Below are positions 10,957-21,815 of a DNA stretch of 64,000 bases, piece after piece. How positions within the stretch are numbered: position 1 is the first letter of the stretch; each line of letters opens with the position of its first letter. The notes under the pieces were generated by a model that worked only from the letters and a program-made list of their open reading frames with translations, ran no database searches and had not been told where the DNA came from. Source of the stretch: Haemonchus contortus (Eukaryota; Nematoda; Chromadorea; Rhabditida; Trichostrongylidae); assembly GCA_000469685.2 (NCBI GenBank), contig LS997565.1, positions 37,537,819 to 37,601,818 on the forward strand, written 5' to 3'. A program made the position numbers and the translations under genes.

Positions 10957-13900
10957 TTAGCGTTTGTCCCGCTTGTAAGCGGGGTCCGCTTTTCTGATAT
11001 GTTGACGCCACTTCTCCCGATTGAACGCTTGATCGGGGTGGATGTTAACCGCTTTAAGATCTTCGTGCAACGTATCAAGCCACCGCTGCTTTGGACGTCC
11101 TCTAGGCCGCTTTCCGGACACATCAAGGTTGAGACTAATCTTACGGACACTGTCATTCTTTGCGCGAAGGGTATGACCATACCATCGTAGACGAGCTTCG
11201 CGCATTTTATCGACAATGGGCGCAACACCGAATCGCTCCCTGATGGCGTCATTACTTATACGGTCTAAGCGTGTTACTCCGGCTGTCCAGCGCAGCATTT
11301 TGGTCTCCATCACGCTGAGACGGGCTTCAACCTCTTTGGTTGCAGGCCAGCATTCAGCGCCGTATATCGCGAGCGGCCGGATGACGGTTCTGTAGATCTT
11401 GGACTTAAGACGCTCAGGGATGTTCTTATCGCAGAGTACGCCAGTCATTGAGCGCCACTTCAACCACGCTGCATTCACGCGAGAATTCGTTTCAAAACCC
11501 AGGCTGCCGTCAGACGCAATTGCCGATCCAAGGTACTTGAAGGTTGTTGTCCGTGTGAGCTCAGTGCCATTGATCTTGATAGAGCCTGGCTCGCTCGAAT
11601 CAGTGGTCAAGTACTCAGTCTTTTTGACGTTTAACCTGAGCCCGAACATAGCCAGACGGTCGGACCAGGTCTGCACCTGTGACTCGAGCTCGCTTTTGTC
11701 TTCGCTGGCGAGCATCACATCATCGGCATAAAGAAGCGTCCACGGAGGTCCTTTGTGATGGTATCCATGACGACAACAAAAAGTAGTGGGGATAACGCAG
11801 AGCCTTGGTGTACTCCGACGGAAATGGGAAATTCCGCCGATGTGCCCGCTGCCGTTCGCACTCGGCTCTTTGAGCTAGTGTAAAGGATGCGCACCCACTC
11901 AATGAGCTCTTCGGGTACGCCATGCTGTCGTAAGGCATACCATATAACGTCACGTGGAACGCGGTCGAAAGCCTTCTCTAAGTCTAGAAAGGCAAGATGT
12001 ACCGGTCTACGTTTCTCGCGATGCTTTTCTAGAAGGAGGCGAGCGGCGTGTATGGCGTCGATGGTGCTACAAGCAGCTACAAAACCACACTGATTAGTGG
12101 TCAGCTCGACGATATCCCGGATACGACTGTCTACAATCCGCCCAAAGATTTTCATGCTGTGCGAGAGCAAGCGAATCGGACGGTAGCAAGTGCAGTCCCC
12201 AAGGCTGCCCTTTTTCTTCCAGATAGGAATCGTCGTGCTCTGTTGCCAGCTCTCAGGCACCTTCTTCTCTGCAACGACCTGGTTGAAGAATTCCGTCAAC
12301 CATCCTGCAGGATTCCAGCCTTTCGATTTCCACAAGTCCGCTGCGACGTCGTCAGGACCACTTGCTTTGCCTGACTTCATCTTCTTCAAAGCCGCAATGG
12401 TCTCATTCACGGTTATTCTCTGAACGGGACCGTGTACTGGCGGAGCGCAGGGGATGGCGGGATGAGCGAATTCGACTGTTGAGATGTTTGCGAAGTACTC
12501 TCGCCATCGTTTCAGTACTTGCCTGCGATCCGTTAAGAGGCGACCGTTCTCGTCATTTATGCCGAAGAACTTTTCTATATCCTCGGTCTGGCGGTTGCGG
12601 GTCTTTGCGAGTCGGTAAACGTACCGCTCACCATCCCGAGACTCGAGTTTCTTATTAAGATCGGCATAATGAGCTGCCTTCTGAGAAGCAACAGCCTTCT
12701 TCGCCTCTTTCTTCGCTATCTGATAGCGTTGCCAGTTGTCCACCGTCTTTTCGATAAGAAATGCGTGGTACTGCTTTTTCTTCTCACGGACTTTATCCCT
12801 GACATGGTCGGTCCACAGCCATGTTTGCTTATCGAGCTTCCGCCGTCCAGGCTTGGTCACGCCGAGCTTCGACCGTGCGACCCGGGTTATCGCTTCCGCA
12901 GCTCCCTTCCAGACAGTCGTTACCGCTGGTAACAGAATGCTGGAAACGACGGCCTCTTCTTTCTCCTTCAGTCGCCACCACTTGATTCTCGCAGGCCCAC
13001 ACCTTTCTGCTAATTTCGATTTCGGCGGGGCGATCTTTAACGTACAAATCAGTGGTCGGTGTTGTGTTGCGACCGTTTCATAGGGAACTGCCTTTGCGTC
13101 TGTTACGAGCCCCTGATCGCGGTGCCTGACAAGGACAAAATCAATTTGCGTTCTGTTCTCACCGCTATAGAAGGTGATGAGATGTGAGTCACGTTTGCGA
13201 AATCTCGTGTTTACAATGGCGAGATTATGCGAGTCTGCATATTCGAGAATTCGCTCGCCATCAGTGTTACGTGACCCATATCCGAAACCCCCATGGCAGC
13301 TATAACCGTCTTTCGTAGCGCCCACGTGACCGTTGAGGTCACCTGCGACAACTATGGCTTCTTGTAGCGGTACTTCAGCTGTCTTCTCATCTAGCAGGTT
13401 CCAGAACTTGTCCTTGGACTGCTCGGAGCATCCAGTCTGCGGAGCATAAGCTGAGAAGAGATGGTATTTTTGGCGTTCGATGACTACCACGATCTTCATT
13501 AGGCGGTCATCGAAGCGTTCCACGCTTACTATCGAGTCACGGAACCGTTCAGAGACTATTATCCCGACGCCGTTGGTGGTTTTTGGGCCACCACAAAGAA
13601 CGGCTTTGAAGCCGAGGCCAATGTCCCTGGACTTGCAGCAGGACCACCTCGTTTCCTGCACGGCACAGAAATCAATTCGTCGACGCTCTAGAGCTTCTGC
13701 TAACTCGTACGAGCGTCCCGTTAATGTGCCAACATTTAAGGTCGCAACGCGGGTCTTCCATACGTTGCGTGGCTTTCGGACTAGCTTAGTTGCCCCCCGA
13801 TGCCGTCCTTGCACCGGAGACCCTCGCATACTTTTCACACTCACCGGGCCTTGCGAGTGCGCGTCGGCTCCCGCGGACGCCGTAGCATTACATCGAACTT

Positions 13901-13976
13901 CTTTAAGTGACATTAACATTTTTGATGTGACTGGGGTGTTCGTAGGCCGGCCTGTCACGGGGCCTGTCGCCTGCAT
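10957..13976 (-). pseudogene. RTE endonuclease-reverse transcriptase ORF, frameshifted just before YADD
   Basis: The polyprotein copies element RNA into DNA at a nicked target. The endonuclease shows ATLNVGTLTG, CAVQETRW, SAYAPQTG, GDLNGHVG, QIDFVLV and TQHRPL, which carry the AP-endonuclease N, E, Y, D/N, D and H positions. The RT shows FLDLEKAFDRVPR and GVHQGSALSPLLF. Next to 11745, about 13 bp present in copy 2 (encoding QRPAP) are missing. The first frame stops at 11715, while LLYADDV and the rest, including LRWYGH near the C terminus, are open in another frame to the stop at 10957. The start is placed at the first element-encoded ATG (13976). The frame also runs back to an ATG at 14063, but that ATG lies in the target duplication. 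This single lesion suggests recent inactivation. Confidence 0.93.
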
Positions 13977-13982
13977 TCGAAT

Positions 13983-14054
13983 GTCCGTGGTCAGCTCAGC
14001 CCACAGAGTGGGCAGTTCCCGGTGGCACCCCTTGGAGGAACGGACTTCGCCACC
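13983..14054 (-). ncRNA. Putative HDV-like self-cleaving ribozyme at the RTE 5' end (copy 1)
   Basis: Numbering the RNA from 14054 downward: P1 pairs 1-7 (GGUGGCG) with 28-34 (UGCCACC). P2 pairs 10-15 (GUCCGU) with 67-72 (ACGGAC). P3 pairs 16-18 with 25-27. L3 is UCCAAG, and its CC can form P1.1 with GG at 35-36. P4 is GCCCAC-UCU-GUGGGC (42-56). C61 in the P4-P2 joining strand is followed by UGA, a plausible catalytic cytidine context. The order of strands is the HDV double-pseudoknot topology, and cleavage would fall exactly at the element boundary. HDV-like ribozymes are known at the 5' ends of R2 and some RTE elements. Activity here is inferred. Confidence 0.75.
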
Positions 14055-14072
14055 GTAGCCCATCTATTTTCC
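14055..14072. repeat. Target-site duplication, right copy (18 bp)
   Basis: Identical to 10917-10934. Read on the minus strand it supplies ATGGGCTAC just upstream of the element, an accidental in-frame start. Confidence 0.95.
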
Positions 14073-14385
14073 GCTGTTCAGGATTTGTCTTACTCAGATC
14101 AGAACGAATAGCCGAGTCACTGACTCGGCAGCACCTTTCCAGGTGTCCTCAACTGTCGTGGTAGATGGTATCTGAACGCTAGTAACCACAACCACTCCCT
14201 TCGGGTAGTCACAGGCGCCTTCCTTCCTTTAATCGCCACCACTTGCTTTTAGCTGGCTTACTTGATTCAGCTTGATTTCGCTTAGGGTGAGCGATCTTAG
14301 ATAGCGATCTCAAAACAATACGAAAAAATTTGCTCAAACCTACAAAAGTAGATCTTCCTATAGAAATGATATAGAACCTTGGAAA
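14073..14385 (-). mobile_element. Older RTE relic, 5' part
   Basis: Minus-strand translation gives KSKWWRLKEG, EDTWKGAAESVTRL and SKTNPEQRKIDG, parallel to IKWWRLKEK, TVWKGAAEAITRV and TKPGRRKLDK of copy 1. Stops and a frame change separate these pieces. It continues at 10916 across the inserted copy. Confidence 0.75.
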
Positions 14386-14825
14386 AAAAAAAGCCATCGA
14401 ATCTGGCGCTCACAACTTTTGGAAACAATCCCCTCACTCCTCCCTTCTTCTCCCTCACCTCTCCTTTTCATCCCTTTCCTGAACTATAAGCACGTTCTTC
14501 TTTACTAGAGAACTATCTCATTTCTTTTCTAGCGTCCACAACTGATGTGGTACTCTGTTGTGGTGACGTAGTTGTAAATGGCTTGCTGCCCCACACGCAG
14601 GGTATGCACTGAAGTTGTTGTAGAGCTCACAAGACCCCCTTGTATATCGAGTAGGAATACCCTGATTATCCAGGGCTTCATTTACCGCTTCTGCCTAGAC
14701 GGTGTCAAAGACGGCGAGTTCAAATCGACGAACGTGAGACATAACGACATACTGTACTTTTGTGACAATTCAAGGAGACATGTGAAAGTGTGGGTGCGGC
14801 CGATTGTACTAGGCTAGGTCAACCG

Positions 14826-14960
14826 AGAATCCCTCCTGATCGGTTAGTTGGTAGCACACTCTTTTGGGAGTACAAGAGCACTTCTTTTCGCATAAGCTGG
14901 CAACCGTAATTCGTTGTATAGGCCACATACGATTTTACCGCAACGACTCCGAATTCAAAT
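14826..14960 (+). repeat. SINE copy, body only
   Basis: It matches the family from the GATCGGTTAGTTGGTAGCA segment through TTGTATAGGCCACATACG. The tRNA-like head is absent or unrecognisable. Confidence 0.6.
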
Positions 14961-16276
14961 CGAATGAAGTGATCCAAAAACGAAAATGATTATCGCCAAA
15001 GACACTAGACTTCAACTCTTTTTACTTCGGAGCTGTAGTAATAGAATACTGTTTAATTGAGAGCTTCGTGAAACCTGCCGTCAATCCCAAAACACGGTTG
15101 GGATGCTACCCGAGGAAATGCAATTTTGACCAGTTCCTTTCTAATTAATGTCCAGTTTTCGATGGGGACTGGTCCAAGGCTACACTCTCTTTGATCTGTT
15201 TGATTTTTTTACGATACTCTACGATACTCATGCCGATGGCACACTTGCATATATGTACGTATAAGATAAGCTGATAGCTGATACATAAGATAAGATAAGC
15301 GCATAAGGTATGTATAAGATAAGCTCGAGAAACAAACAAACAAACATGCAAGCATTCTAACCATTGGTGTGCGTTTCCGTTTTGTCGTTTAACTCGTTTA
15401 GCATGAATTGAGAATAAATGACAAAATACTTTCTCGATAGTGAAATCCCGATTTCACGTTTCACGATGCTCAACCTCCTTCGATTTCCCTTAGCTCGTGA
15501 TAGAGTTTGAATGTTTAGAGATCAATTTATAATTACTTTGGATCCTTATTTCCAAGATTCTACCTAATATTAACATTTAACTTTTTTCGAAGTTGTGAGT
15601 CGTTTGCTTGTACATCGTGATGTTTTCAAGGGTCTCTCGTCTTTGCCCAGAACAGGAATTTCAATTTTTTTTCTGGGACAACCCCATTTCATAACACTTT
15701 TCGTTTTCCATACTTCTCTATCTAGTTGCCAAAACGAGCATCGAAATAATCGGAAACCCTTCCTAAGACAAGTAAACATACTTCAGGAATCACTCTCAAA
15801 CAGCTAAATCCCCTATTTTCGGAATATGCTGAACTCTCCCTTCCAAAATCCCTGTTCTGACCCTAAGTTAATGTGGTAGCGCAACTACATATATGTGAGT
15901 GCCTCATATGAAAAAAATCTCAGAATAATCGAGAATTAGGGTCTTTTTAGAAGTCGGAAACTTTGTTCACAAAAAAAAACCGATCCCTGAAAGTTGTTAT
16001 TTTCGGTGTTGTTACAGGAGAGCCACTGAATACCTTGAAATTTTTGCTCACCTGCAATATGGCTTGCCAATTGCATTGATTCCCTCGCCTACTTTAGAAA
16101 TTAGTAGATTAGTGTTGAATGCAGCATTAGCATTGGCTAATCAGTCTCCATTCATGGACTTATGTACAGCCTCTTCCTTTTGATACATAAGGGATACTGG
16201 ACAAGGGTCATAGACAATCTTGCCGTCATTCCCGAGCGTAGCACCTTGCGAGTCACGTCGTCCATTTCATGGACCC

Positions 16277-16535
16277 AGAGGCAGTGGAGGGCTATAACGG
16301 GGGCATGGTGAGGGGATCAAATCCTTAATACTTAGGTAGACACCCGCCCAACCGAACCGAGTTTTCAATCCCTTTGGGATTGGTTGACCACTACCAAATC
16401 CATCTGGGAGGAGGAAAGCTCTGTTTTTCACATCGGCTGGATACTACAATTTGTTATTCAGACAAGCTCGCATTCTAACCGTCACTACGATTCTGAATCG
16501 GAATCGAATGTGAGGCGCATCCCAGGAACAGGACC
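16277..16535 (+). repeat. SINE copy, diverged
   Basis: The head AGGCAGTGGAGGG and an ATCAAATCC-type B box are followed by GACACCCGCCCAACC. The tail GATTCTGAATCGGAATCGAATG and GGCGCATCCCAGGAAC matches the family end. The central body is altered. Confidence 0.6.
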
Positions 16536-17008
16536 TTTTAGCCTCTACGAACTTATCCTTCTATCCTTATTTTTATTGATTTCGTGCGAGTTATTTTTAG
16601 TGGCATTATTATGACCTTCCCTTTCTTGAGGGCAAGCCATTTTTCACCACAACGTCCATCTGCCTAGCAATTTTTTCATCCGATAATTGTTTCTCGTGAC
16701 ACCACCATGCATGTCACCCATACATATATAATGGCTTACCTATTGGATTCAATTGCATCACAACTGCGCTGCCGCATTTGACATTCAGTACCGTCCATTA
16801 AAAGGCCCACATACTCGGATGTCATACTTGTTTTGAAGAGTTCTGCTTTATGTTCTACGGCAGAATACAGAGTCCCTGTAAAGTGATTACCTTTCAACTC
16901 TCTCCCTTCGTTGTTCCTTTGCTTTTGTATTTTGCCAGCCTTCGTGTTGACCGGTGATAAATGATATTTAATTTTTGTATATTTTACAATTTATCTGTTT
17001 CTTTAATA

Positions 17009-17260
17009 GCGGAGGTGGTGTAGTGACGCGTACCATCACATGCACGATCTGAGGATATCTCGCCTCAATGCTAGCCAAAACCAACCAAGTCTTCTATCTC
17101 TCCGAGGTTGGTTAGCTCATACCAGACTCGTCTAAGAGGATAAAAGCACTGACTTGTACATTGCCCGACCACCTCAGTCATTGTATGGGACACATACGCA
17201 TTCAAAACGTTGCTTTGATTCTGAATAGAGGTTGTTTGCAGGGCGCAGCCCGAAAATGGA
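17009..17260 (+). repeat. SINE copy, near full-length
   Basis: The head GGAGGTGGTGTAGTGACG contains an A-box-like TGGTGTAGTG. The body has CCAACCAAGTCTTCTATCTC, ATACCAGACTCGTCTAAGAG and ATAAAAGCACTGACTTGTAC, and the end is GGCGCAGCCC. The B-box region is degraded. Confidence 0.8.
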
Positions 17261-17406
17261 AATGACTCGCACCATGGTCCTAATCCTTTTTCTATTTTTG
17301 TCTCCATTGATAGGAAAGGCAACTGTTAATTCATGTTCCTGTTCAGTTTTACAAATACTCATAAAATAAAAAATAACTGGATTGACATCTGTCCCCTAAC
17401 ACCAAG

Positions 17407-17645
17407 CTTCCATAGCTTCCGCGGCTGTACACGCTATTACGAACCTGTCCATGGGGTAATAGAGGGATACGCAAAACTTGTTCCGTTATCACACCTATCA
17501 ACGGAACATATTGCAGTCCGTTGTTTGACTATGCGATTACACTAAGCGATCAGAATTCACAAGATGACCGCATCGCGACCGCACGCTTGATGTCTGTGTG
17601 TTGCGAACACGCCTTGAACTATAATTAGAATCGCACTCGCTTTTA
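17407..17645 (+). repeat. Dispersed repeat family B, copy 1
   Basis: It aligns by eye with 20349-20592 over its length. A 23-base core starting AAGATGACCGC (17561-17583) is identical in both, flanked by the shared segments ACGAACCTGT and CTATAATTAGAATC versus CTATGATTAGGATC. It has no coding content and its class is unknown. Confidence 0.7.
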
Positions 17646-18519
17646 AAAAAACGCTGAGTTCTGCAAATTCTATCAGGCACTCTTCAATCTCTGTACATCG
17701 AAGGGGCTGGTGGGAAGAAAGATTTTAATTCCGAACATTTGAAAAGAAATGACTCATAAACTTCATCGGCTTGCATTTTTTCAAAGACATAAGAATCGAA
17801 TGATGGGAACAAGCGATAAAATCGAGATGTTTATTCCCGGGAGCGATCATAAACATAAAACACAGACGAGCTATATTCTTTTACGATTTCACATTGAAAT
17901 GCTAGCTATTCCATTAGTCATTCGCATTCCAAAGTACCCAGCTGGTTAACGCCCACTACGGCATGACCTCTTCATATTTCATACTTTGAATCCGATTTTA
18001 TTCTACGAAATACAGTATCCTTGAGCGTAGTGATACCCTTGTCGTGCAGAAGTATATCTGGAATGAGCTGCTCTTAAATTTTCTGTAAAAAAAATATAAT
18101 ATCACTAATAGAGCGTAGTTTCATGATGAAGAACTCTCAAACTTTCGACTTGAAAGATGAGGAGTGGGTCAGGATTCGCTCTCTCGGTCATTCCGTCGAG
18201 ACTAGGTCTTCTAGTCGAGAGTCGACGTAGCGAATTTGGCGGCCCATGTCAGGACCCTTTACATTTGATGTGTGAAATATGATGGGTCTCAACAAGGCTA
18301 GCGGAATGGGCTCATGAGGAACTTTGGCCAGTTTCGATGGCACGAGAGCGATAGCGCGTTCTCTCCCAGACCCAGAAGGAGGTCTTTCAGGCGTTCTCGT
18401 TCACTTTACCATCCTTTCCCGAGGCACAATAACGCCCTTGAAGACAAGTTTCAAACGGATCTGCCTCTCTGAAAAGGAAATAGGGACGTGGGGCGAAATT
18501 GAATGTGAACACTAATTAT

Positions 18520-18650
18520 ATCCTCCCAGACGAGTTTGGTACTGGTATTTACCGACCGAGATGGAATTCATGACTTGGATAGCCAAAGCGGGTGTCAATC
18601 CGGAAATTAATACCCTAATTATGCGTATCATAGCGGGCGTCATTTGCCGT
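18520..18650 (-). repeat. SINE fragment, minus strand
   Basis: Reversed family motifs are visible: CCTCCCAGACGAGTTTGGTA, then CCGAGATGGAA, then GGGTGTCAATCCGG. The head is weak. Confidence 0.55.
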
Positions 18651-19323
18651 TACCCCACCACAGCCTTCACCATACGACTACCTTTCTAACTTACGCTACT
18701 TCAGATATTTTTCTGTTCTTTATCTCATTGCAAACTTCAAAGTGCATTGAATTAGTTTAATAAACAGGTTTCATGCAATGCCGTAAATAGAGCTGTGTTC
18801 GTTTGAAAGGGTTTCCAATACAGACATACAGAGCGGTTCCAAAATTTACTTTTCCCACCGTAACAAAGCTCTGAAAAGTCGCACTTTCGGAATGCATATG
18901 GGAAAAAAACTCCGGAAATAGATACATATTGTATTTATTTTACGGGATGTGCTCTGATTTGTCGAAGTGCTCCAGGGTTATCACCCAAATTTACATTTTC
19001 AATTTTATCTGAGTATTTTGGCCTGTTTATTGCTTTCAGGGACCTACAACTTCGAGAAAATTCTTTCCGGAAAAAGTCGTTTTTTAAAGTATCTATTCCT
19101 CATGTAGTCAAAGTGCCCTTTCAGATCGCTCTTATAGTCAGGCTCGACTGGTCTCTGATGTTAGTTTTTAAAGGAGAAATAAATTTAAGGGCCACTAAGA
19201 TTCTAAATGTGGATTCGTGGTGGTATCTGGGAGACGAGATTGAAGATGAAAAAAAAAACGTGGAAACGGGACTGGTTTGACCAAAAGTCGAGGAGACCAT
19301 TGAATGATCTCGAAAGAGAAGCC

Positions 19324-19655
19324 CGGAGATGGTTTAGTGCCGAGTGGGGCACTATAACAGCATAGTCCAGTGATCAAATCCCAGATTGATACCCACCTAG
19401 GCCAATCAAGCCTTCTACCTCTCCGGAGTCGGTCAATCGGTAGCAGACTCGTGTGGGAGCAAAAACCACTGACTTCTATGTACATCGGTTGTCAATCGCA
19501 GATCATTGTAGCTCAGTGTAGTGGAAGCTACAAACATGCTGAGGTTTAGGGAAGCCCGTACATGAAGGCAAGTCACACCTAAGCCACATATGCAATCGGC
19601 ACACTACGATTTTGGGTGGATGTCGATTGCGGGGCCAGAAAAGGAAGATGATTGA
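19324..19655 (+). repeat. SINE copy with internal expansion
   Basis: It has a head (ATGGTTTAGTGCCGAG), a B-box-like GATCAAATCCCAG, the body AGGCCAATCAAGCCTTCTAC, GGTAGCAGACTCGTGTGGGA and CACTGACTTC. The tail GATTTTGGGTGGATGTCGAT lies about 60 nt further away than in other copies. Confidence 0.75.
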
Positions 19656-19756
19656 TCATCGTCGAAGGCTTTTACTCACTGTGTAACAAAAGAAAGGCCC
19701 AAGGCAAAAAAAAACTTATAAGGACAAAGGATAAGACCTTGAGAAATTAATCAATC

Positions 19757-19830
19757 CCTTCTGAGGGATGCGCCCATGATCCGACTTCCATTCAGAATTG
19801 CGGTGGCGTAATGAACGCGTATGAGGTGAC
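19757..19830 (-). repeat. SINE tail fragment, minus strand
   Basis: GGGATGCGCCCATGATCCGA and CTTCCATTCAGAATTGCGGT followed by AATGAACGCGTATG match the reversed 3' part of the family. Confidence 0.65.
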
Positions 19831-20348
19831 TTTTCGATTAATGGCTTTTCCGAGCTTTTTTGAGTTTTCACGTTGAAAAAAGTTTTTGAGAGAAAAAAAC
19901 TAGTTTTTTTGTAGAATGGTAGAGCCAATATTTGCAGATGATAGAGAACTCTTCAGAGGCGAACAAAGCAGTTTCTGCTTCATTCCGTATTTTAAATCTC
20001 TTTTTGAGGTGAGCGAAAGTTAGAGTTCACATCTGTCATATCGTATTCGCTTTCAGTGCTCATTTTACGTTGATTGTTATCGTCTTTCAGTGTCATAAAT
20101 TTGAGCTTCAACGGTTCCGGAGCTATAGCTTAGCCCACTGTCCCAATTCATGCCTCCTCGCCATAGAACCCTCCACTATAGCTGCAAAAGGGCTTTCTTT
20201 ATTCTGTGGGTGGAGCTGATAATACGCGAGTCTCTTGAGCGGAAACAGAAGAAGCGTCCTGCATTTCTGTAGGTTCCAGAAGTTTTCGGAGATCGACACA
20301 TTTGGAAGGCCAAGAATCAAACAGTTGTTCCCCAACAATGAATAACCT

Positions 20349-20592
20349 ATAACTTCCATGAAGGCCGAGTTCGCGATGACGAACCTGTTCCTGTAGTGAA
20401 AGAGGGATTAGCCTAGCGCCACTAAACCCGTTCCCACTATCACACATGCCGCTTGAACATGTTGCAGCCTATGGTCTAGCGGTGCAATTATCCACATCAA
20501 TCACCAACTTCAAGATGACCGCATCGCGACCGCATGCCTAATTTCTATGTGCTCCGTCTACGTTTCAAACTATGATTAGGATCATGCTTGTC
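20349..20592 (+). repeat. Dispersed repeat family B, copy 2
   Basis: Partner of 17407-17645, with the identical 23-base core at 20512-20534 and similar flanks. A shorter match (GACCGCGACGCGACCGCTTG and onward) is at about 27568-27605. Confidence 0.7.
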
Positions 20593-21425
20593 TCGTAAAA
20601 GGAACGGTAATTCAGGCAACTTGACAAGTAATTTTCAATTATGCTTCTTAATTGAAGGCTATTTTCAAGGCATTTGTGGAGGTTTTCTGAGCTTCTCGTC
20701 TCGTCAGAAATGAGTCCCTAGGGCTGATTTCGGGCGGGTGCACTTTAGGGAGCTACATATATGCTTCCCGGCAGATAGGGAGTCGTACCTGCGCACTTCA
20801 CTTCTACTAGCTTTTCATTATGAATACAAAAATTATATAATTGAAGTTATTTGAGGTTGATCGGAACTGATCCAATCTATCTTAAAGGCTACCATCACCG
20901 AGTATGCTTTTTGGTTTGATAATCTTTCGCGATTTCGGAAGTTAGAGTTGGAGGGGTGGAGCTTATGACTTGTCTGGCGGGAAGAAAGTTGATGGCTTTT
21001 TGATTTTTTGTTTTTATTAGTTTTTTAGTTTTTATTTTATTTCATCCATATTTAAAGGAAAGGGTGGTAGAGCCAAGAAGCACCCTACCATACCTAGGCG
21101 CCGGCAATTAATCCTATAACTATGTATAGGAGTTCGAAGCCGCCAAGTTTCTCATCCCTTCCGGCTCCGTTGTTTCCAATCAAGCTTCTCTCGAAGGACA
21201 GAAATGTTGTTTTCCACATCAAATTCCGCTAAAATTCATTCTAGCACATAAATTTTGTATGGATACATATTACAAATTCTCTACCGAAAGCGTACAGTCT
21301 AATGGTTCAATGCTGCCCGGAAAGCACAAGTATAGGTTCAAGTCCCGTCCGAGAACGAAGGTTGCTCACAGATCGACGGTCGACTTGTAGTTTATCACAA
21401 ACGTTACACTTCAAAGTTTATATAA

Positions 21426-21453
21426 GGGGAGGGGGAGGGAAGGGGGGGGGGGG
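21426..21453 (+). repeat. G-rich tract ending in twelve Gs
   Basis: GGGGAGGGGGAGGGAA is followed by an uninterrupted run of 12 G (21442-21453). It could form a quadruplex. Confidence 0.85.
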
Positions 21454-21659
21454 AGACAGGTTGTCAGTAGCAGATTTTGTCGTCGTGGCGTGGAACTCTC
21501 GCCTCTGAAGGGGACGATCATATTACGTCGTCGAAACCTCAGGCTGTTGTGTTAAGTGTGTCCGTTCTATCTAGGAACCTGACAGAACGCAGAAATACTA
21601 GGATAGTAAACTATCATGACGAAGCTGCGACAAGAGAGGAAATGGACACTATTTCCTAC

Positions 21660-21815
21660 TTGATTCTCTCACACTTTCGCATCTGGGAGCGTAAAAGCAC
21701 TGACTAGTACATCGGCTGGCCATCGCAAGTCATTGTATAGGCTACATAGGCATTGAATACGCCACGACAATTTTGAATGAAAGTCGAATACCGGGAGCAT
21801 CCCTTGTACGGGATT
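21660..21815 (+). repeat. SINE copy, 3' half
   Basis: The segment GTAAAAGCACTGACTAGTAC, then ATCGGCTGGCCATCGCAAGT, then CATTGTATAGGCTACATAGG is one of the best body matches. The tail AATTTTGAATGAAAGTCGAA and GGGAGCATCCC follows. Confidence 0.75.

Larger units (their letters stand above)
10935..14054 (-). mobile_element. Full-length RTE-clade non-LTR retrotransposon, copy 1
   Basis: The 3120-bp element reads on the minus strand from GGTGGCGAAG (14054) to a short 3' tail of AGAAGAAG repeats that follows the stop codon almost directly. A very short 3' UTR and a simple-repeat tail are typical of RTE elements. A perfect 18-bp target duplication flanks it. The 5' end coincides with that of copy 2 at 39232, so the copy is full-length rather than 5' truncated. 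It carries an AP-type endonuclease and a reverse transcriptase in one frame, broken once by a small deletion. It lies inside an older RTE relic of the same orientation. Confidence 0.95.
14386..17008. other. Repeat-bearing intergenic stretch
   Basis: Apart from two SINE copies (separate entries), it contains a local cluster of ATAAGATAAGC-type repeats and short ACAA repeats at 15250-15345. No protein gene is recognised. Confidence 0.45.

Noticed and set aside
13480..14058. 192-codon plus-strand ORF opposite the RTE
   Set aside because: It is the antisense shadow of the endonuclease reading frame.
21295..21360. tRNA-like sequence with GGTTCAAGTCCC
   Set aside because: The B-box-like stretch is present but the T stem mispairs and no acceptor stem or D arm can be formed.
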